In this document: positions 42,272-50,071 of the stretch, piece by piece | Position numbering within the stretch: position 1 is the stretch's first letter | How the letters are laid out: every line of letters begins with the position of its first letter | NCBI RefSeq assembly: GCF_036408795.1 | Contig: NZ_JAZGJP010000011.1 | Coordinates: 1-64,000, forward strand | Source of the DNA: Olsenella_L kribbiana | Lineage (GTDB): Bacteria; Actinomycetota; Coriobacteriia; Coriobacteriales; Atopobiaceae | Direction: 5' to 3' | Length of the DNA stretch: 64,000 nucleotides | The notes under the pieces: generated by a model | Databases searched by the model: none | The model's input: only the letters and a program-made list of their open reading frames with translations | Told to the model about the DNA's origin: nothing | Made by a program: the position numbers and the translations under genes

Positions 42272-42358
42272 ATGGAACTTCTCGATGCAGTCTTTTTCGC
42301 CTCTGCGGTGAGCCTTGCCTGCGTCACGATCCGCGACCGGCTGGAAAGGAGCCTGTGA
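42272..42358 (+). CDS. Putative 28-residue membrane-associated small protein
   Basis: ATG 42272 opens a short frame encoding MELLDAVFFASAVSLACV followed by TIRDRLERSL, with a hydrophobic first half and a basic amphipathic end. GGGAG lies about eight bases upstream, and the TGA overlaps the ATG of the AraC gene by one base (TGATG), so translation of the two would be coupled. It sits after the feo terminator. It may be a small membrane protein or a leader that tunes expression of the regulator. No homologue is recognised. Confidence 0.5.
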   Translation: MELLDAVFFASAVSLACVTIRDRLERSL

Positions 42359-43386
42359 TGGACGATACGAACCAGCCACGTGCCTGGAACAGCGCTCAGC
42401 CTGTCACGAGCTTCTCGCTCACGAACGAGGCACATCGTGCCGCGAGCACGGTCCACTACCAGGTCGCAGCAGATGACGGCACGCGTGGAGAAGCGACGAT
42501 CGTTGAGCTCTTCCCCGGCATCTCGCTTGTGCAGTTCGAGCTCAAGAGCAAGGTTCTGGGCGAGTTCTATGAGGTGCCAGCGCGCCTGAACCTCCATGAT
42601 ACGATCGATATCGTCTACATCAAGCAGGGCTCAGCTGAGTTCGACCGTGAAGACGAGCTCTCTTCCGTCGTCCAGATCGGCGAGGTCGGCATCGCTGCAT
42701 CCGATGAGCGCCGTCTTGTGCTCAGGTGCCCTGTCGGCTATGTGAAAGGCTGCGCAATCGTCCTTTCACGTGCGATGCGTGCCGAGGCACGGCGTGTGCT
42801 CATGACCTTCGGGGTGGACCCCTCAGCGGTGCGCTCGCTTGCGCATGAGAAGGAGAAGCTCCATGTGGTGCCGGCTCGCCCCGAGCTCGTCGGCACGTTC
42901 GAGCTTCTGTGCTTCGGCCATGCCGAGGCATCGAAGAGCATGTACCGGCTCAAGGCGGTCGAGGCGCTCCAGCTGCTCACGAAGGCAGATCCGAAGGCTG
43001 CACAGCCCCAGGACATGGGCCACAGAAGGACGACGAGGCTCTCCCACGTCGAGCTGGCTTCAAGGGCTCAGCAGATCATGATGGGCAACCTCGCGACGCC
43101 GATTACGATCACGACCTTGGCAACGATGTGCGGTACCTCGTCGACCGTGCTCAAGGAAGCGTTCCGCGAGACCTTCGGCCAGCCGATCTATCAGTGGTAC
43201 CGTGCCTACCGCATCAAGCAGGCGGCAGAGACCCTGAAGACGACCGATCTCACGATTGCAGAGGTCGCCTCCTCGGTGGGCTATGCGAATCCCTCGAAGT
43301 TCACGAAGGCCTTCTCTGACACGATGGGGGAGACGCCCCATGCCTGGAGGAGCAGGACCTTGGCAGAAAGAGGCGTTGCAGGCTGA
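42358..43386 (+). CDS. AraC family transcriptional regulator
   Basis: This 342-residue protein has the C-terminal double helix-turn-helix of AraC/XylS regulators: ITITTLATMCGTSSTVLKEAF for the first and LTIAEVASSVGYANPSKFTKAF for the second, ending with the conserved MGETPHAWR. The N-terminal 230 residues resemble the ligand-binding or dimerisation part of PchR/YbtA-like regulators in that the domain is long and beta-rich, but a specific match is not certain. Start ATG 42358 overlaps the small upstream ORF. Position after feoB could mean a link to iron or siderophores. Confidence 0.87.
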   Translation: MDDTNQPRAWNSAQPVTSFSLTNEAHRAASTVHYQVAADDGTRGEATIVELFPGISLVQFELKSKVLGEFYEVPARLNLHDTIDIVYIKQGSAEFDREDELSSVVQIGEVGIAASDERRLVLRCPVGYVKGCAIVLSRAMRAEARRVLMTFGVDPSAVRSLAHEKEKLHVVPARPELVGTFELLCFGHAEASKSMYRLKAVEALQLLTKADPKAAQPQDMGHRRTTRLSHVELASRAQQIMMGNLATPITITTLATMCGTSSTVLKEAFRETFGQPIYQWYRAYRIKQAAETLKTTDLTIAEVASSVGYANPSKFTKAFSDTMGETPHAWRSRTLAERGVAG

Positions 43387-43595
43387 AGGGAAGCTCCTGT
43401 CCTGCCCTCTGGAGACATAGGACATTCCGCGAGGCTGTCTGGAGACAATCCGGATAGCCTCTCCTATATGGGCATAAAAGACATGTACAGAAATAAAGAA
43501 GACATGTGCAATATGCTTGCATAGCAGCGGCAAGCCCCTTACGCTTATGCAGGCAGGATGCAGTGGCATCCAATTGCGGAACAAGGGAGAGTCGC
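43387..43595. promoter_or_regulatory. Repeat-containing region between araC-like gene and manA
   Basis: This 209-bp gap has two sets of direct repeats: TCTGGAGACA at 43408-43417 and 43438-43447 (30-bp period), and AAGACATGTACA at 43478-43489 with AAGACATGTGCA at 43499-43510 (21-bp period). Periods near two and three helical turns fit AraC-type operators. The manA ribosome binding site AAGGGAG follows at 43583-43589. Confidence 0.5.
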
Positions 43596-44573
43596 ATGGC
43601 AGGATATACCGCGGCGCCTGTGGGCGTCGTCTTCATGAAGCCGATCTTCGTGCCGAAGATCTGGGGCGGAAGGAAGCTCGAGACCGAGTTCGGCTACAAG
43701 ATTCCGGATGGGAAGATCGGCGAATGCTGGGCCATCAGCGCCCATCCGGCAGGGGACTGCACGATCACCGGCGGCCCCTTTGACGGCATGCACCTCTCCG
43801 AGCTCTGGGATCAGCACCGCGAGCTCTTCGCGAACTGCGAAGGCGACCAGGGACGCTTCCCTCTCCTCATCAAGATCCTCGATGCCTCCGACAGCCTCTC
43901 TGTCCAGGTGCACCCGGATGATGCTTATGCCGGAGCGCATGAGAACGGCTCGCTCGGCAAGCGCGAGTGCTGGTATGTCGTGCATGCAGACGAGGGTGCC
44001 CAGATCATCATCGGCCAGCATGCCAAGAATGCCGAGGAGTTCCGCTCGATGGTCGAGGCAGGGGAGTGGGACAGGCTTCTCAACAAGGTCCCCATCCACA
44101 CCGGAGACTTCTTCGAGGTGCTGCCGGGCACGATCCATGCCCTCTGCGCCGGCACGCTCGTGATCGAGACGCAGCAGTCGTCCGATGTCACCTATAGGGT
44201 CTATGACTACGACCGTGTGCAGCCGGATGGCACGAAGCGCCAGCTCCATATCGACCAGTCCTGCGATGTCGTGGACTACGCCCAGGTGCCACCGAAGGAC
44301 GGAAAGGTGCGCGCTCCTGAGGTGGACGGCGTCACCGAGCTCATGGACTGCCCGAAGTTCGTTGTCGATCGCGTACGCATCGACGGGAAGAAGTCAATCG
44401 AGCAGAAGTGGCCGTTCATGTGCGTGAGCGTCTATGCAGGCGAAGGCGCGGTCACGGTATGTGGCACGCGCTACCCCTTGAAGAAGGGCTCCCACTTCCT
44501 CGCTCTTGCCGACGCGGGCACGATGGAGTTCGAGGGGACGCTTTCCCTCATCACCTCGCATCTGCCCGAGTAG
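43596..44573 (+). CDS. manA: Mannose-6-phosphate isomerase, class I
   Basis: This 325-residue zinc enzyme interconverts mannose 6-phosphate and fructose 6-phosphate. Zinc ligands are Gln and His of SVQVHPDD, Glu of GKRECWYV and His of PGTIHALCAG; the opening PIFVPKIWGGRKLETEFGY is characteristic. ATG 43596 has AAGGGAG six bases upstream. The gene is flanked by strong terminators, so it is monocistronic. Confidence 0.93.
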   Translation: MAGYTAAPVGVVFMKPIFVPKIWGGRKLETEFGYKIPDGKIGECWAISAHPAGDCTITGGPFDGMHLSELWDQHRELFANCEGDQGRFPLLIKILDASDSLSVQVHPDDAYAGAHENGSLGKRECWYVVHADEGAQIIIGQHAKNAEEFRSMVEAGEWDRLLNKVPIHTGDFFEVLPGTIHALCAGTLVIETQQSSDVTYRVYDYDRVQPDGTKRQLHIDQSCDVVDYAQVPPKDGKVRAPEVDGVTELMDCPKFVVDRVRIDGKKSIEQKWPFMCVSVYAGEGAVTVCGTRYPLKKGSHFLALADAGTMEFEGTLSLITSHLPE

Positions 44574-44599
44574 GGAAGAGCCTCATACGTTTGAGCCAG

Positions 44600-44633
44600 G
44601 AGGGCTGGATGGGCTTCCATCCAGCCCTCTTTC
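44600..44633 (+). terminator. Intrinsic terminator of manA
   Basis: A perfect 13-bp GAGGGCTGGATGG/CCATCCAGCCCTC stem with a GCTT loop is followed by TTTCC. Confidence 0.88.
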
Positions 44634-44694
44634 CATATGTGGACAGTCTATGGAGACAAGTAAACCGGAGCTAACACATTGGCATCTCTGCTAA

Positions 44695-44710
44695 GTTAGT
44701 CATAGCAAAC
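44695..44710. promoter_or_regulatory. Candidate iron-responsive operator before flavodoxin
   Basis: GTTAGTCATAGCAAAC is an imperfect palindrome matching the sites before feoB and the FeoB-associated gene. Extended leftward by TAA it fits a DtxR/IdeR-type box at about 12 of 19 positions. Confidence 0.5.
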
Positions 44711-44752
44711 AAATCGACGCGGAGCAGCGCTCCGCTTCCCGAGGAGGATTCC

Positions 44753-45160
44753 ATGAGCAAGGTCGCAGTCGTCTACTGGTCCCAGAGCGGCAATACCCAG
44801 GCCATGGCAGAAGCGGTGGCAGAAGGGGCGGGAACCGAGGCCATCGAAGTTTCTTCGTTCTCCGCTGCAGATGCAAAGAACTACGATGCCTTTGCCTTCG
44901 GCTGCCCGGCAACGGGTTCCGAGGAGATCGAGCCCGATGAGTTCGAGCCCGTCTGGAATGAGTGCGTGCCTGAGCTTGGCTCGAAGCCTGTCGCGCTCTT
45001 CGGCTCCTATGGCTGGGGCGGCGGCGAGTATCTGGATACCTGGAAGTCCCAGGCTGAAGATGCCGGCGTCAACGTCGTCTCCGCCGTTGCTGTGAACGGC
45101 GAGCCTGAAGACGATGCGCTCGAGGAGCTCAAGGCTCTCGGCCAGAAGCTTGCCCAGTAG
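44753..45160 (+). CDS. Flavodoxin
   Basis: This 135-residue FMN electron carrier has the phosphate loop VYWSQSGNTQAMAEAV, a ring-stacking segment FGCPATGSEE and the conserved SYGWGGGEYLDTW. It is a short-chain flavodoxin of the clostridial type. Flavodoxins replace ferredoxin when iron is scarce, which fits the iron-operator-like palindrome just upstream. GAGGAGG precedes ATG 44753, and a perfect hairpin follows the gene. Confidence 0.93.
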   Translation: MSKVAVVYWSQSGNTQAMAEAVAEGAGTEAIEVSSFSAADAKNYDAFAFGCPATGSEEIEPDEFEPVWNECVPELGSKPVALFGSYGWGGGEYLDTWKSQAEDAGVNVVSAVAVNGEPEDDALEELKALGQKLAQ

Positions 45161-45229
45161 CATCCGATCCGTTGATACGGCCCTTGTGGCAGCGGACCCT
45201 CTCCCCGATGCCATGAAGGGCAGACATCA

Positions 45230-45260
45230 AGCCGCCGGCGACTCCCTATCGCCGGCGGCT
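45230..45260 (+). terminator. Terminator of the flavodoxin gene
   Basis: AGCCGCCGGCGA and TCGCCGGCGGCT form a perfect 12-bp stem with a seven-base loop. Confidence 0.8.
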
Positions 45261-45363
45261 GCCTTGTGTTCTGAAAAAGCGCCTGAAGATGCTATATATA
45301 TCGGCATCCATCTGCATGCCCTGCACCAGCAGTGTAGAAGAAGACGCGCGATAGGAGGCTGCC

Positions 45364-45507
45364 ATGCCCGGTCCTGCGGAAGTCTTTGTCATGTTCTGGA
45401 TCTTCGGGATGTTTGCCCTTGCAGCCCTTGCCATCTTTGCCGTGAAGCGGCTCTTCGAGAGGCATGGGAAGAAGAACGACAGGAAGGACAGCAGAAACAG
45501 AGAGTAG
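45364..45507 (+). CDS. Small single-pass membrane protein, 47 residues
   Basis: ATG 45364 has AGGAGG five bases upstream and encodes a protein with one hydrophobic helix (VFVMFWIFGMFALAALAIFA) and a very basic tail (RHGKKNDRKDSRNRE). A promoter-like pair TTCTGA (45269-45274) and TATATA (45293-45298), 18 bp apart, precedes it, and a hairpin CCGGGCG/CGCCCGG (45516-45544) follows. Family unknown, but the signals make it likely real. Confidence 0.62.
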   Translation: MPGPAEVFVMFWIFGMFALAALAIFAVKRLFERHGKKNDRKDSRNRE

Positions 45508-45624
45508 TTGCTGCTCCGGGCGGCTGCGCCCTTGTATCGCCCGGGGCAGGATATGGACCTGCACCCGAGATGACCTCCAGCCTGGAATCCGACAGGAATG
45601 GATCCGGAAGGCACAGGCCTTCCG

Positions 45625-45922
45625 GCTCCTCGTGTCCTGATGGGAAGATATCGATCGGGATGCATGAGGAGCCGAAGGCAGGGCCATGGTCACGGTCGCA
45701 GGCACGGGCTGCGGCATGGACGAGGAGACGAAGCGGTGCGTCTTCGAGAAGTTCTATCAGGGCGACTCATCGCATGCGACAAAGGGCAATGGCCTCGGCA
45801 TGGCACTGGCGAAGAGGGCAGCAGATGTGACGGGCGCCACGATTGGTCTCGAAAGCGAAGCGGGCCATGGGACAACGTTCACAATCACGCTGCCTGCTGC
45901 TTCTCAGGACAAAACGGTCTGA
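45625..45922 (+). pseudogene. Decayed sensor histidine kinase, ATPase domain remnant
   Basis: The last 78 codons (from 45686) read as the C-terminal ATPase of a histidine kinase: GCGMDEET near the G1 box, FEKFYQGDSSH, the G2 box GNGLGMALAKR and GTTFTITLP. The expected preceding strand, PDGKISIGMHEEPKAG, is found just upstream in a different frame, so a frameshift near 45683 and loss of all earlier domains are evident. The G1 Asp-x-Gly is also altered (AGTGCGM). No response regulator is adjacent. This is a remnant, not a working kinase. Confidence 0.75.
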
Positions 45923-45950
45923 TGCAGCATTCGCCACGATAGAGAGATAG

Positions 45951-45984
45951 AAAAGGAGCCGGGAGCGTGCAAGCTTCCGGCTCC
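45951..45984 (-). terminator. Terminator of gpmA
   Basis: On the minus strand GGAGCCGGAAGC and GCTCCCGGCTCC pair over 12 bp with one G-U pair, followed by TTTT, 22 bases beyond the gpmA stop. Confidence 0.85.
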
Positions 45985-46006
45985 TGGCATCTCTTTGAGA
46001 GATGAA

Positions 46007-46771
46007 CTACTTCTTGGCCTTGCCCTGGTTGGCAACAGCGTTGATCTTTGCCTCGATCGTGGCAGGATCGCCGATGTAGTGCTTGTCGAGGATGTTCCAG
46101 TCCTTATCGAAGGTGTAGGAGCAAGGAACGCCCGTCGGGATGTTGACCTTGAGAATCTCTTCCGGCGTGAGGTGCTCGAGCTGCATGACAAGAGCGCGCA
46201 GGGAGTTGCCGTGAGCAGCGATGAGGACACGCTTGCCGCTCTCGAGCTGCGGCTTGATCTCCTGCTCGAAGTACGGCCATGCGCGGGCGATGGTGTCCTT
46301 CAGGCACTCGGTGTAGGGGAGGTCCTCCTGCGGGACGTCACGGAACATCGGCTGGACGTGCGGGTCGCGCTCGTCGCCCGGCGTCAGTGCAGGCGGCTGG
46401 ACGTCGAAGGAACGACGCCAGATGAGGACCTGCTCCTCGCCGTGCTCCTCGGCAGCCTTTGCCTTGTTGAGGCCCTGGAGAGCGCCGTAGTGACGCTCGT
46501 TGAGACGCCAGGTCTTGTGGACAGGCAGCCATGCGCGGTCCATCTCGTCGAGGACGATGTTCAGCGTGTGGATGGCGCGCTTCAGAAGCGAGGTGTAGCA
46601 CACGTCGAAGTCATAGCCCTGCTCCTTGAGGGCCTTGCCGCCAGCTGCAGCCTCAGCGCGGCCGGTGTCGGTGAGGTCGACGTCCGTCCAGCCGGTGAAG
46701 AGGTTGAGCTTGTTCCACTCAGACTCACCGTGACGAATGATGACAAGATGCATGTTCTGATCGTCTGCCAT
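46007..46771 (-). CDS. gpmA: 2,3-bisphosphoglycerate-dependent phosphoglycerate mutase
   Basis: This 254-residue glycolytic enzyme interconverts 3- and 2-phosphoglycerate. The phospho-histidine is in LVIIRHGESEWNKLNLFTGW, the second catalytic histidine in LIAAHGNSLRAL, and LNERHYGALQGLNKA is the conserved central segment. ATG 46771 follows AAAGGAACGCT; upstream in-frame codons have no site. It is a single-gene unit with a strong terminator. Confidence 0.95.
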   Translation of the reverse strand: MADDQNMHLVIIRHGESEWNKLNLFTGWTDVDLTDTGRAEAAAGGKALKEQGYDFDVCYTSLLKRAIHTLNIVLDEMDRAWLPVHKTWRLNERHYGALQGLNKAKAAEEHGEEQVLIWRRSFDVQPPALTPGDERDPHVQPMFRDVPQEDLPYTECLKDTIARAWPYFEQEIKPQLESGKRVLIAAHGNSLRALVMQLEHLTPEEILKVNIPTGVPCSYTFDKDWNILDKHYIGDPATIEAKINAVANQGKAKK

Positions 46772-46854
46772 AGCGTTCCTTTCCTCGTTGCGCCAATGCG
46801 AACTTTTGCCGGACCCGGGCCATACCCCGTCCGGGAACTGCCTAGAAGGGTATA

Positions 46855-46870
46855 GTAACCCGTAGCTAAC
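46855..46870. promoter_or_regulatory. Candidate iron-responsive operator before the FeoB-associated gene
   Basis: GTAACCCGTAGCTAAC (minus strand GTTAGCTACGGGTTAC) matches the feoB site at 13 of 16 positions. It overlaps a TATAGT element at 46851-46856, so binding there would block initiation. Confidence 0.5.
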
Positions 46871-46903
46871 AGATGCCATTCCGGCTCCATCAGGAGGGTT
46901 GCT

Positions 46904-47131
46904 ATGAATATTCTAGACGTCCTTATCATACTTGCGGTCGTCTTTGCATTTGCCCTTGCTGTGCGTTCGCTCATCAAAGGCTCAAAGAACGGCTGCGCCG
47001 AGTGCGGAAGCAGGGGTTCCTGCACTGCTGCCGCGACCGGAAGCCCCTGCCCTGCGGCAGAAGATATGCTTGCACGTGCTGAGAAGGCGGTCGATGAGGG
47101 AAAGCTCCCGAAGGTCCAGAACGGGCGCTGA
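46904..47131 (+). CDS. FeoB-associated Cys-rich membrane protein
   Basis: This 75-residue protein has one N-terminal membrane helix (ILDVLIILAVVFAFALAVRSL) followed by a cysteine-rich cytoplasmic tail CAECGSRGSCTAAATGSPC, the pattern of the small FeoB-associated family. Members usually sit right after feoB and may supply a metal- or redox-sensing function; here it is 4.7 kb away but shares the candidate iron operator. AGGAGGG precedes ATG 46904. Confidence 0.85.
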   Translation: MNILDVLIILAVVFAFALAVRSLIKGSKNGCAECGSRGSCTAAATGSPCPAAEDMLARAEKAVDEGKLPKVQNGR

Positions 47132-47379
47132 TGCGCAGATTCGCTGTCGCTTCAAAAACTGATGTATGATGGCCGTCCGTGTGGATTCTGTACGCTCGGC
47201 GAGCGGTAGACGTATGAGCCTGAATGGCAGCTTTGAGCTGGCCTTTGTTTCGGTTCCGCGTAGCTTCTTGCCATGAAACATGGATGAAACACGTGTATGC
47301 CAGAGTTTCAGAACGGATACGAGATTCGGTGGCGGAAGCATGCGTATAGGAGCATGGCTGCTTGACCGGGGGGTTCATA
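47132..47379 (+). promoter_or_regulatory. Leader of the glutamine synthetase homologue with GlnR-box-like repeats
   Basis: This 248-bp leader contains GAAAC at 47275-47279 and again at 47286-47290, separated by exactly six bases, the 11-nt period of actinobacterial GlnR boxes. Inverted GTTTC copies are at 47247-47251 and 47305-47309. TATGAT at 47165-47170 is a possible -10 element, which would give a leader of about 200 nt. No riboswitch was recognised. Confidence 0.5.
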
Positions 47380-48720
47380 ATGTCAAACGATAGGAATGTC
47401 GACTTCGTCCTGCGTACCGTAGAGGAGCGCGATATCCGCTTCATCCGTCTTTGGTTCTCCGATGTGCTCGGAAACCTGAAGTCCTTCGCGATCTCTCCCG
47501 AAGACCTCGAAGAGGCATTCGATGAGGGCGTCGGCTTCGATGGATCGGCCGTCGATGGCTTCGCCCAGCTCGAGGAGTCCGACATGCTCGCCTTCCCGGC
47601 ACCCGATACCTTCCAGGTGCTGCCGTGGCGTCCGAGCCAGAATGGTGCCGCCCGCATGTTCTGCGACATCAAGACGCCGGGCCGCCGGCCGTTCGAGGGA
47701 GATCCGCGTGCCGTGCTGACGCGTGTCTTCGAGGACCTCGACAAGAAGGGCTATGTGCCCTGCGCAGCTCCGCGCATCGAGTACTTCTACTTCGGCGATT
47801 CCGTGAAGCCGATTCCGCAGGACAAGGCAGGATACTTCGACCTCACGCCGTGGGACTCCGCCCGCGATCTGCGCCGCGACACGACGCTCATGCTCGAGCG
47901 CATGTCCATCCCTGTGGAGTACTCCTTCCACGCCCAGGCACCGTCCCAGAACGGCATCGAGCTCCGCTGGTCCGAGGCCAGGAGCTGCGCCGACAACATC
48001 ATGACCGCCCGCCTGGTGATCAAGCAGGAGGCCTTCGCGAACGACATGTTCGCGTCGTTCATGCCGAAGCCGTTCTCGGAGACCGAGGGCTCTGCCATGT
48101 TCCTCTATGAGTCTCTCATGGACCACGATGGCAACAACCTGTTCTGGGGCCCGAGCTCGAAGTACCCCGACCATCTCTCCGAGCTTGCCAACCACTTCAT
48201 CGCAGGCGTGCTCCGCTATGCACCGGAGTACACCCTCATCACGAACCCGACCGTCAATTCCTACAAGCGCATGCGCCCGATGGGGGAGGTGCCCTGCTAC
48301 ACGACGTGGGGACACCGCAACCGCTCTGCTCTTGTCCGCGTGCCCATGCACAAGCCGGGCAAGCACCAGTCCACGAGGATCGAGCTCCGCGGGCCCGACC
48401 CTACGGCGAACCCCTACCTCGCGCTTGCTATCACGTTCGCAGCCGGCGTGCGTGGCATCGAGGAGGAGCTCAAGCTCCAGGATGAGGCGACGCAGGAAGA
48501 CATCACGGCGACTGAGGCCGAGCTTGCAAAGAAGGGCGTGAAGCGCCTGCCGCGAGATCTGCGCGAGGCATGTGACAACTTCGAGAAGTCCGACTTCTGC
48601 CGCGAGGTTCTGGGCGACCATATCTGCGACTACCTCGTCCAGGAGAAGCGTCGCGAGTGGGACGATTACAACACGACCGTCACGGACTGGGAGCGCGAGC
48701 ACTACTACGCAGGCTTCTAG
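47380..48720 (+). CDS. Glutamine synthetase homologue lacking most metal-binding residues
   Basis: This 446-residue protein aligns end to end with type I glutamine synthetase: GFDGSAVDGFAQLEESDM, FEGDPRAVL, FMPKPF, NPTVNSYKRM and RIELRGPDPTANPYLAL are all present. However, of the six metal ligands only Glu134 and Glu335 remain; Arg132 replaces the first-shell Glu, Ala185 and Gly192 replace the two glutamates of the HHEVAPGQHEI segment, and Phe241 replaces the His of GSGMH. Normal glutamate-ammonia ligation is therefore doubtful. Start is ATG 47380 after GGGGGG. The GlnR-like boxes upstream suggest nitrogen control. It may be a regulatory pseudoenzyme or act on another substrate. Confidence 0.85.
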   Translation: MSNDRNVDFVLRTVEERDIRFIRLWFSDVLGNLKSFAISPEDLEEAFDEGVGFDGSAVDGFAQLEESDMLAFPAPDTFQVLPWRPSQNGAARMFCDIKTPGRRPFEGDPRAVLTRVFEDLDKKGYVPCAAPRIEYFYFGDSVKPIPQDKAGYFDLTPWDSARDLRRDTTLMLERMSIPVEYSFHAQAPSQNGIELRWSEARSCADNIMTARLVIKQEAFANDMFASFMPKPFSETEGSAMFLYESLMDHDGNNLFWGPSSKYPDHLSELANHFIAGVLRYAPEYTLITNPTVNSYKRMRPMGEVPCYTTWGHRNRSALVRVPMHKPGKHQSTRIELRGPDPTANPYLALAITFAAGVRGIEEELKLQDEATQEDITATEAELAKKGVKRLPRDLREACDNFEKSDFCREVLGDHICDYLVQEKRREWDDYNTTVTDWEREHYYAGF

Positions 48721-48744
48721 GATTTGGAATATATGAACCTTGGA

Positions 48745-48776
48745 GAGGGCAGACGCTTCGGCGCCTGCCCTCTTTT
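48745..48776 (+). terminator. Intrinsic terminator after the glutamine synthetase homologue
   Basis: GAGGGCAGACGC and GCGCCTGCCCTC pair with one mismatch around a TTCG loop, followed by TTTT. Confidence 0.88.
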
Positions 48777-49149
48777 CGGTTAAGGGAACTAGCTCAATTC
48801 TTGATAGGAAGCCAGGAATGCTGAGCTCCTGGCTGAAAGGATTCGATTCGGTTTCAGCATCCAACATTTCACGAATGTGACAGAGTAAAACTCTCTGTCT
48901 GACGTGCGAAGGCATGAAGGCAAAGAGTCTGAATGCGCGATGAAACATGTATACAATCGTGAAAATATGAAGAAAAATGCCTGTTACATTCGGCATATCC
49001 GCAGGTCGCTTAATGAAGATTGAGTTAAAGGATGATACATTCTGCTCCATCCGCGGCGGAAACACCGAAACTCTTGGCTATGGACATACGGTCCGGGATA
49101 GGCTTTCTCCCACGGTCATACTCGCTATAAAAGGAAGGTCGTATACATC
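48777..49149 (+). promoter_or_regulatory. Control region of the amino-acid uptake operon
   Basis: This 373-bp AT-rich gap has no gene. It holds a stem AGCCAGGA/TCCTGGCT (about 48809-48833), AGAGT-aaa-ACTCT (48882-48894), a promoter-like TCTGAA (48928-48933), 16 bp, TATACA (48950-48955), and a second TATAAA near 49125. At 48961, 48972 and 48983 the pentamers GAAAA, GAAAA and GTTAC lie at exact 11-nt steps, a GlnR-box-like array just downstream of the first promoter. Confidence 0.5.
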
Positions 49150-49995
49150 ATGAGCAGTCTGTCGCGCAGGGAATTCTTCAAGGTCTCCACAGCCATCGGA
49201 GGTGGAATGGCGGCAGCTGGCATGCTTGCCGGATGCGGGAACTCTTCGAGCTCCTCGTCTTCTTCTTCGAGCTCCTCTTCTGACGATGGTTCCTACAAGC
49301 TCGTCACGGACGGCAAGCTGACGTGCGTCTGCAATGCAGCATTCCCGCCGTTCGAGTCCATGGATGAGAACACGGGCGAGATCAAGGGCTTCGATGTCGA
49401 TCTCGCAGCTGCTCTTGCCGACAAGATGGGCCTCGAGTCCACCTGGCTGCCCTCCCAGCAGTTCGATACGATCGTTCCGCTCATCAAGCAGGGCGGCAAG
49501 GCCGACGTCGCTATCACGGGCATGACGATTACGGACGAGCGCAAGAAGGAGATTGACTTCACCGATCCCTACCTCGACTCCAACCAGGCTATCGTCGTCT
49601 CGAAGACCGCTACGGCCACGACGAAGGACGAGCTCGATGTCGCAGGCAAGCAGATCTGCGCACAGTCCGGCACGACCGGTGGCGACTGGGCACAGGAGAA
49701 CCTCACGAAGGCAACCTATGTGCCGCTCGATGACTTCGTCCAGTGCTTCACGGGCGTCTCGACCGGACTCTATGACGCAGCTGTCTGCGACCTGCCGGTC
49801 TCCGAGAACATGATTACCAACTCCTATACCGATCTGCAGATCTCTCAGCAGATCGCAACGGGCGAGCAGTACGGCATTGCCGTCTCGAAGGACAACCCGA
49901 ACCTCACGAAGGCGCTGAATGAGGCGCTTGCCGCCATCAAGGATGATGGCACGCTCGACAACCTCGAGATTACCTGGTTCGGAACCACGATCTAG
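49150..49995 (+). CDS. Polar amino acid ABC transporter substrate-binding lipoprotein
   Basis: This 281-residue periplasm-facing binding protein starts with a twin-arginine type signal (SRREFFKVSTAIGGG) and lipobox LAGC, followed by a run of 13 serines as linker. The type II binding fold shows GEIKGFDVDLAAALADKMGL, QFDTIVPLIKQGGKADVA and DFTDPYLDSNQAIV, as in glutamine, arginine or cystine binding proteins. It is the first gene of an operon with permease, ATPase and a second binding protein. Ligand unknown; the neighbourhood suggests a nitrogen-rich amino acid. Confidence 0.92.
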   Translation: MSSLSRREFFKVSTAIGGGMAAAGMLAGCGNSSSSSSSSSSSSSDDGSYKLVTDGKLTCVCNAAFPPFESMDENTGEIKGFDVDLAAALADKMGLESTWLPSQQFDTIVPLIKQGGKADVAITGMTITDERKKEIDFTDPYLDSNQAIVVSKTATATTKDELDVAGKQICAQSGTTGGDWAQENLTKATYVPLDDFVQCFTGVSTGLYDAAVCDLPVSENMITNSYTDLQISQQIATGEQYGIAVSKDNPNLTKALNEALAAIKDDGTLDNLEITWFGTTI

Positions 49996-50071
49996 GTTCG
50001 ATAGACGTAGGAATCCGATGGGGTCTTTGCGGGAGCGAAGGCCCCATCGAGCATTAGAGGAGCTTCATTTC

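Noticed and set aside
45598..45942. 114-codon plus-strand frame over the kinase remnant
   Set aside because: It is the wrong frame relative to the ATPase boxes and gives an Arg/Gly-rich shadow.
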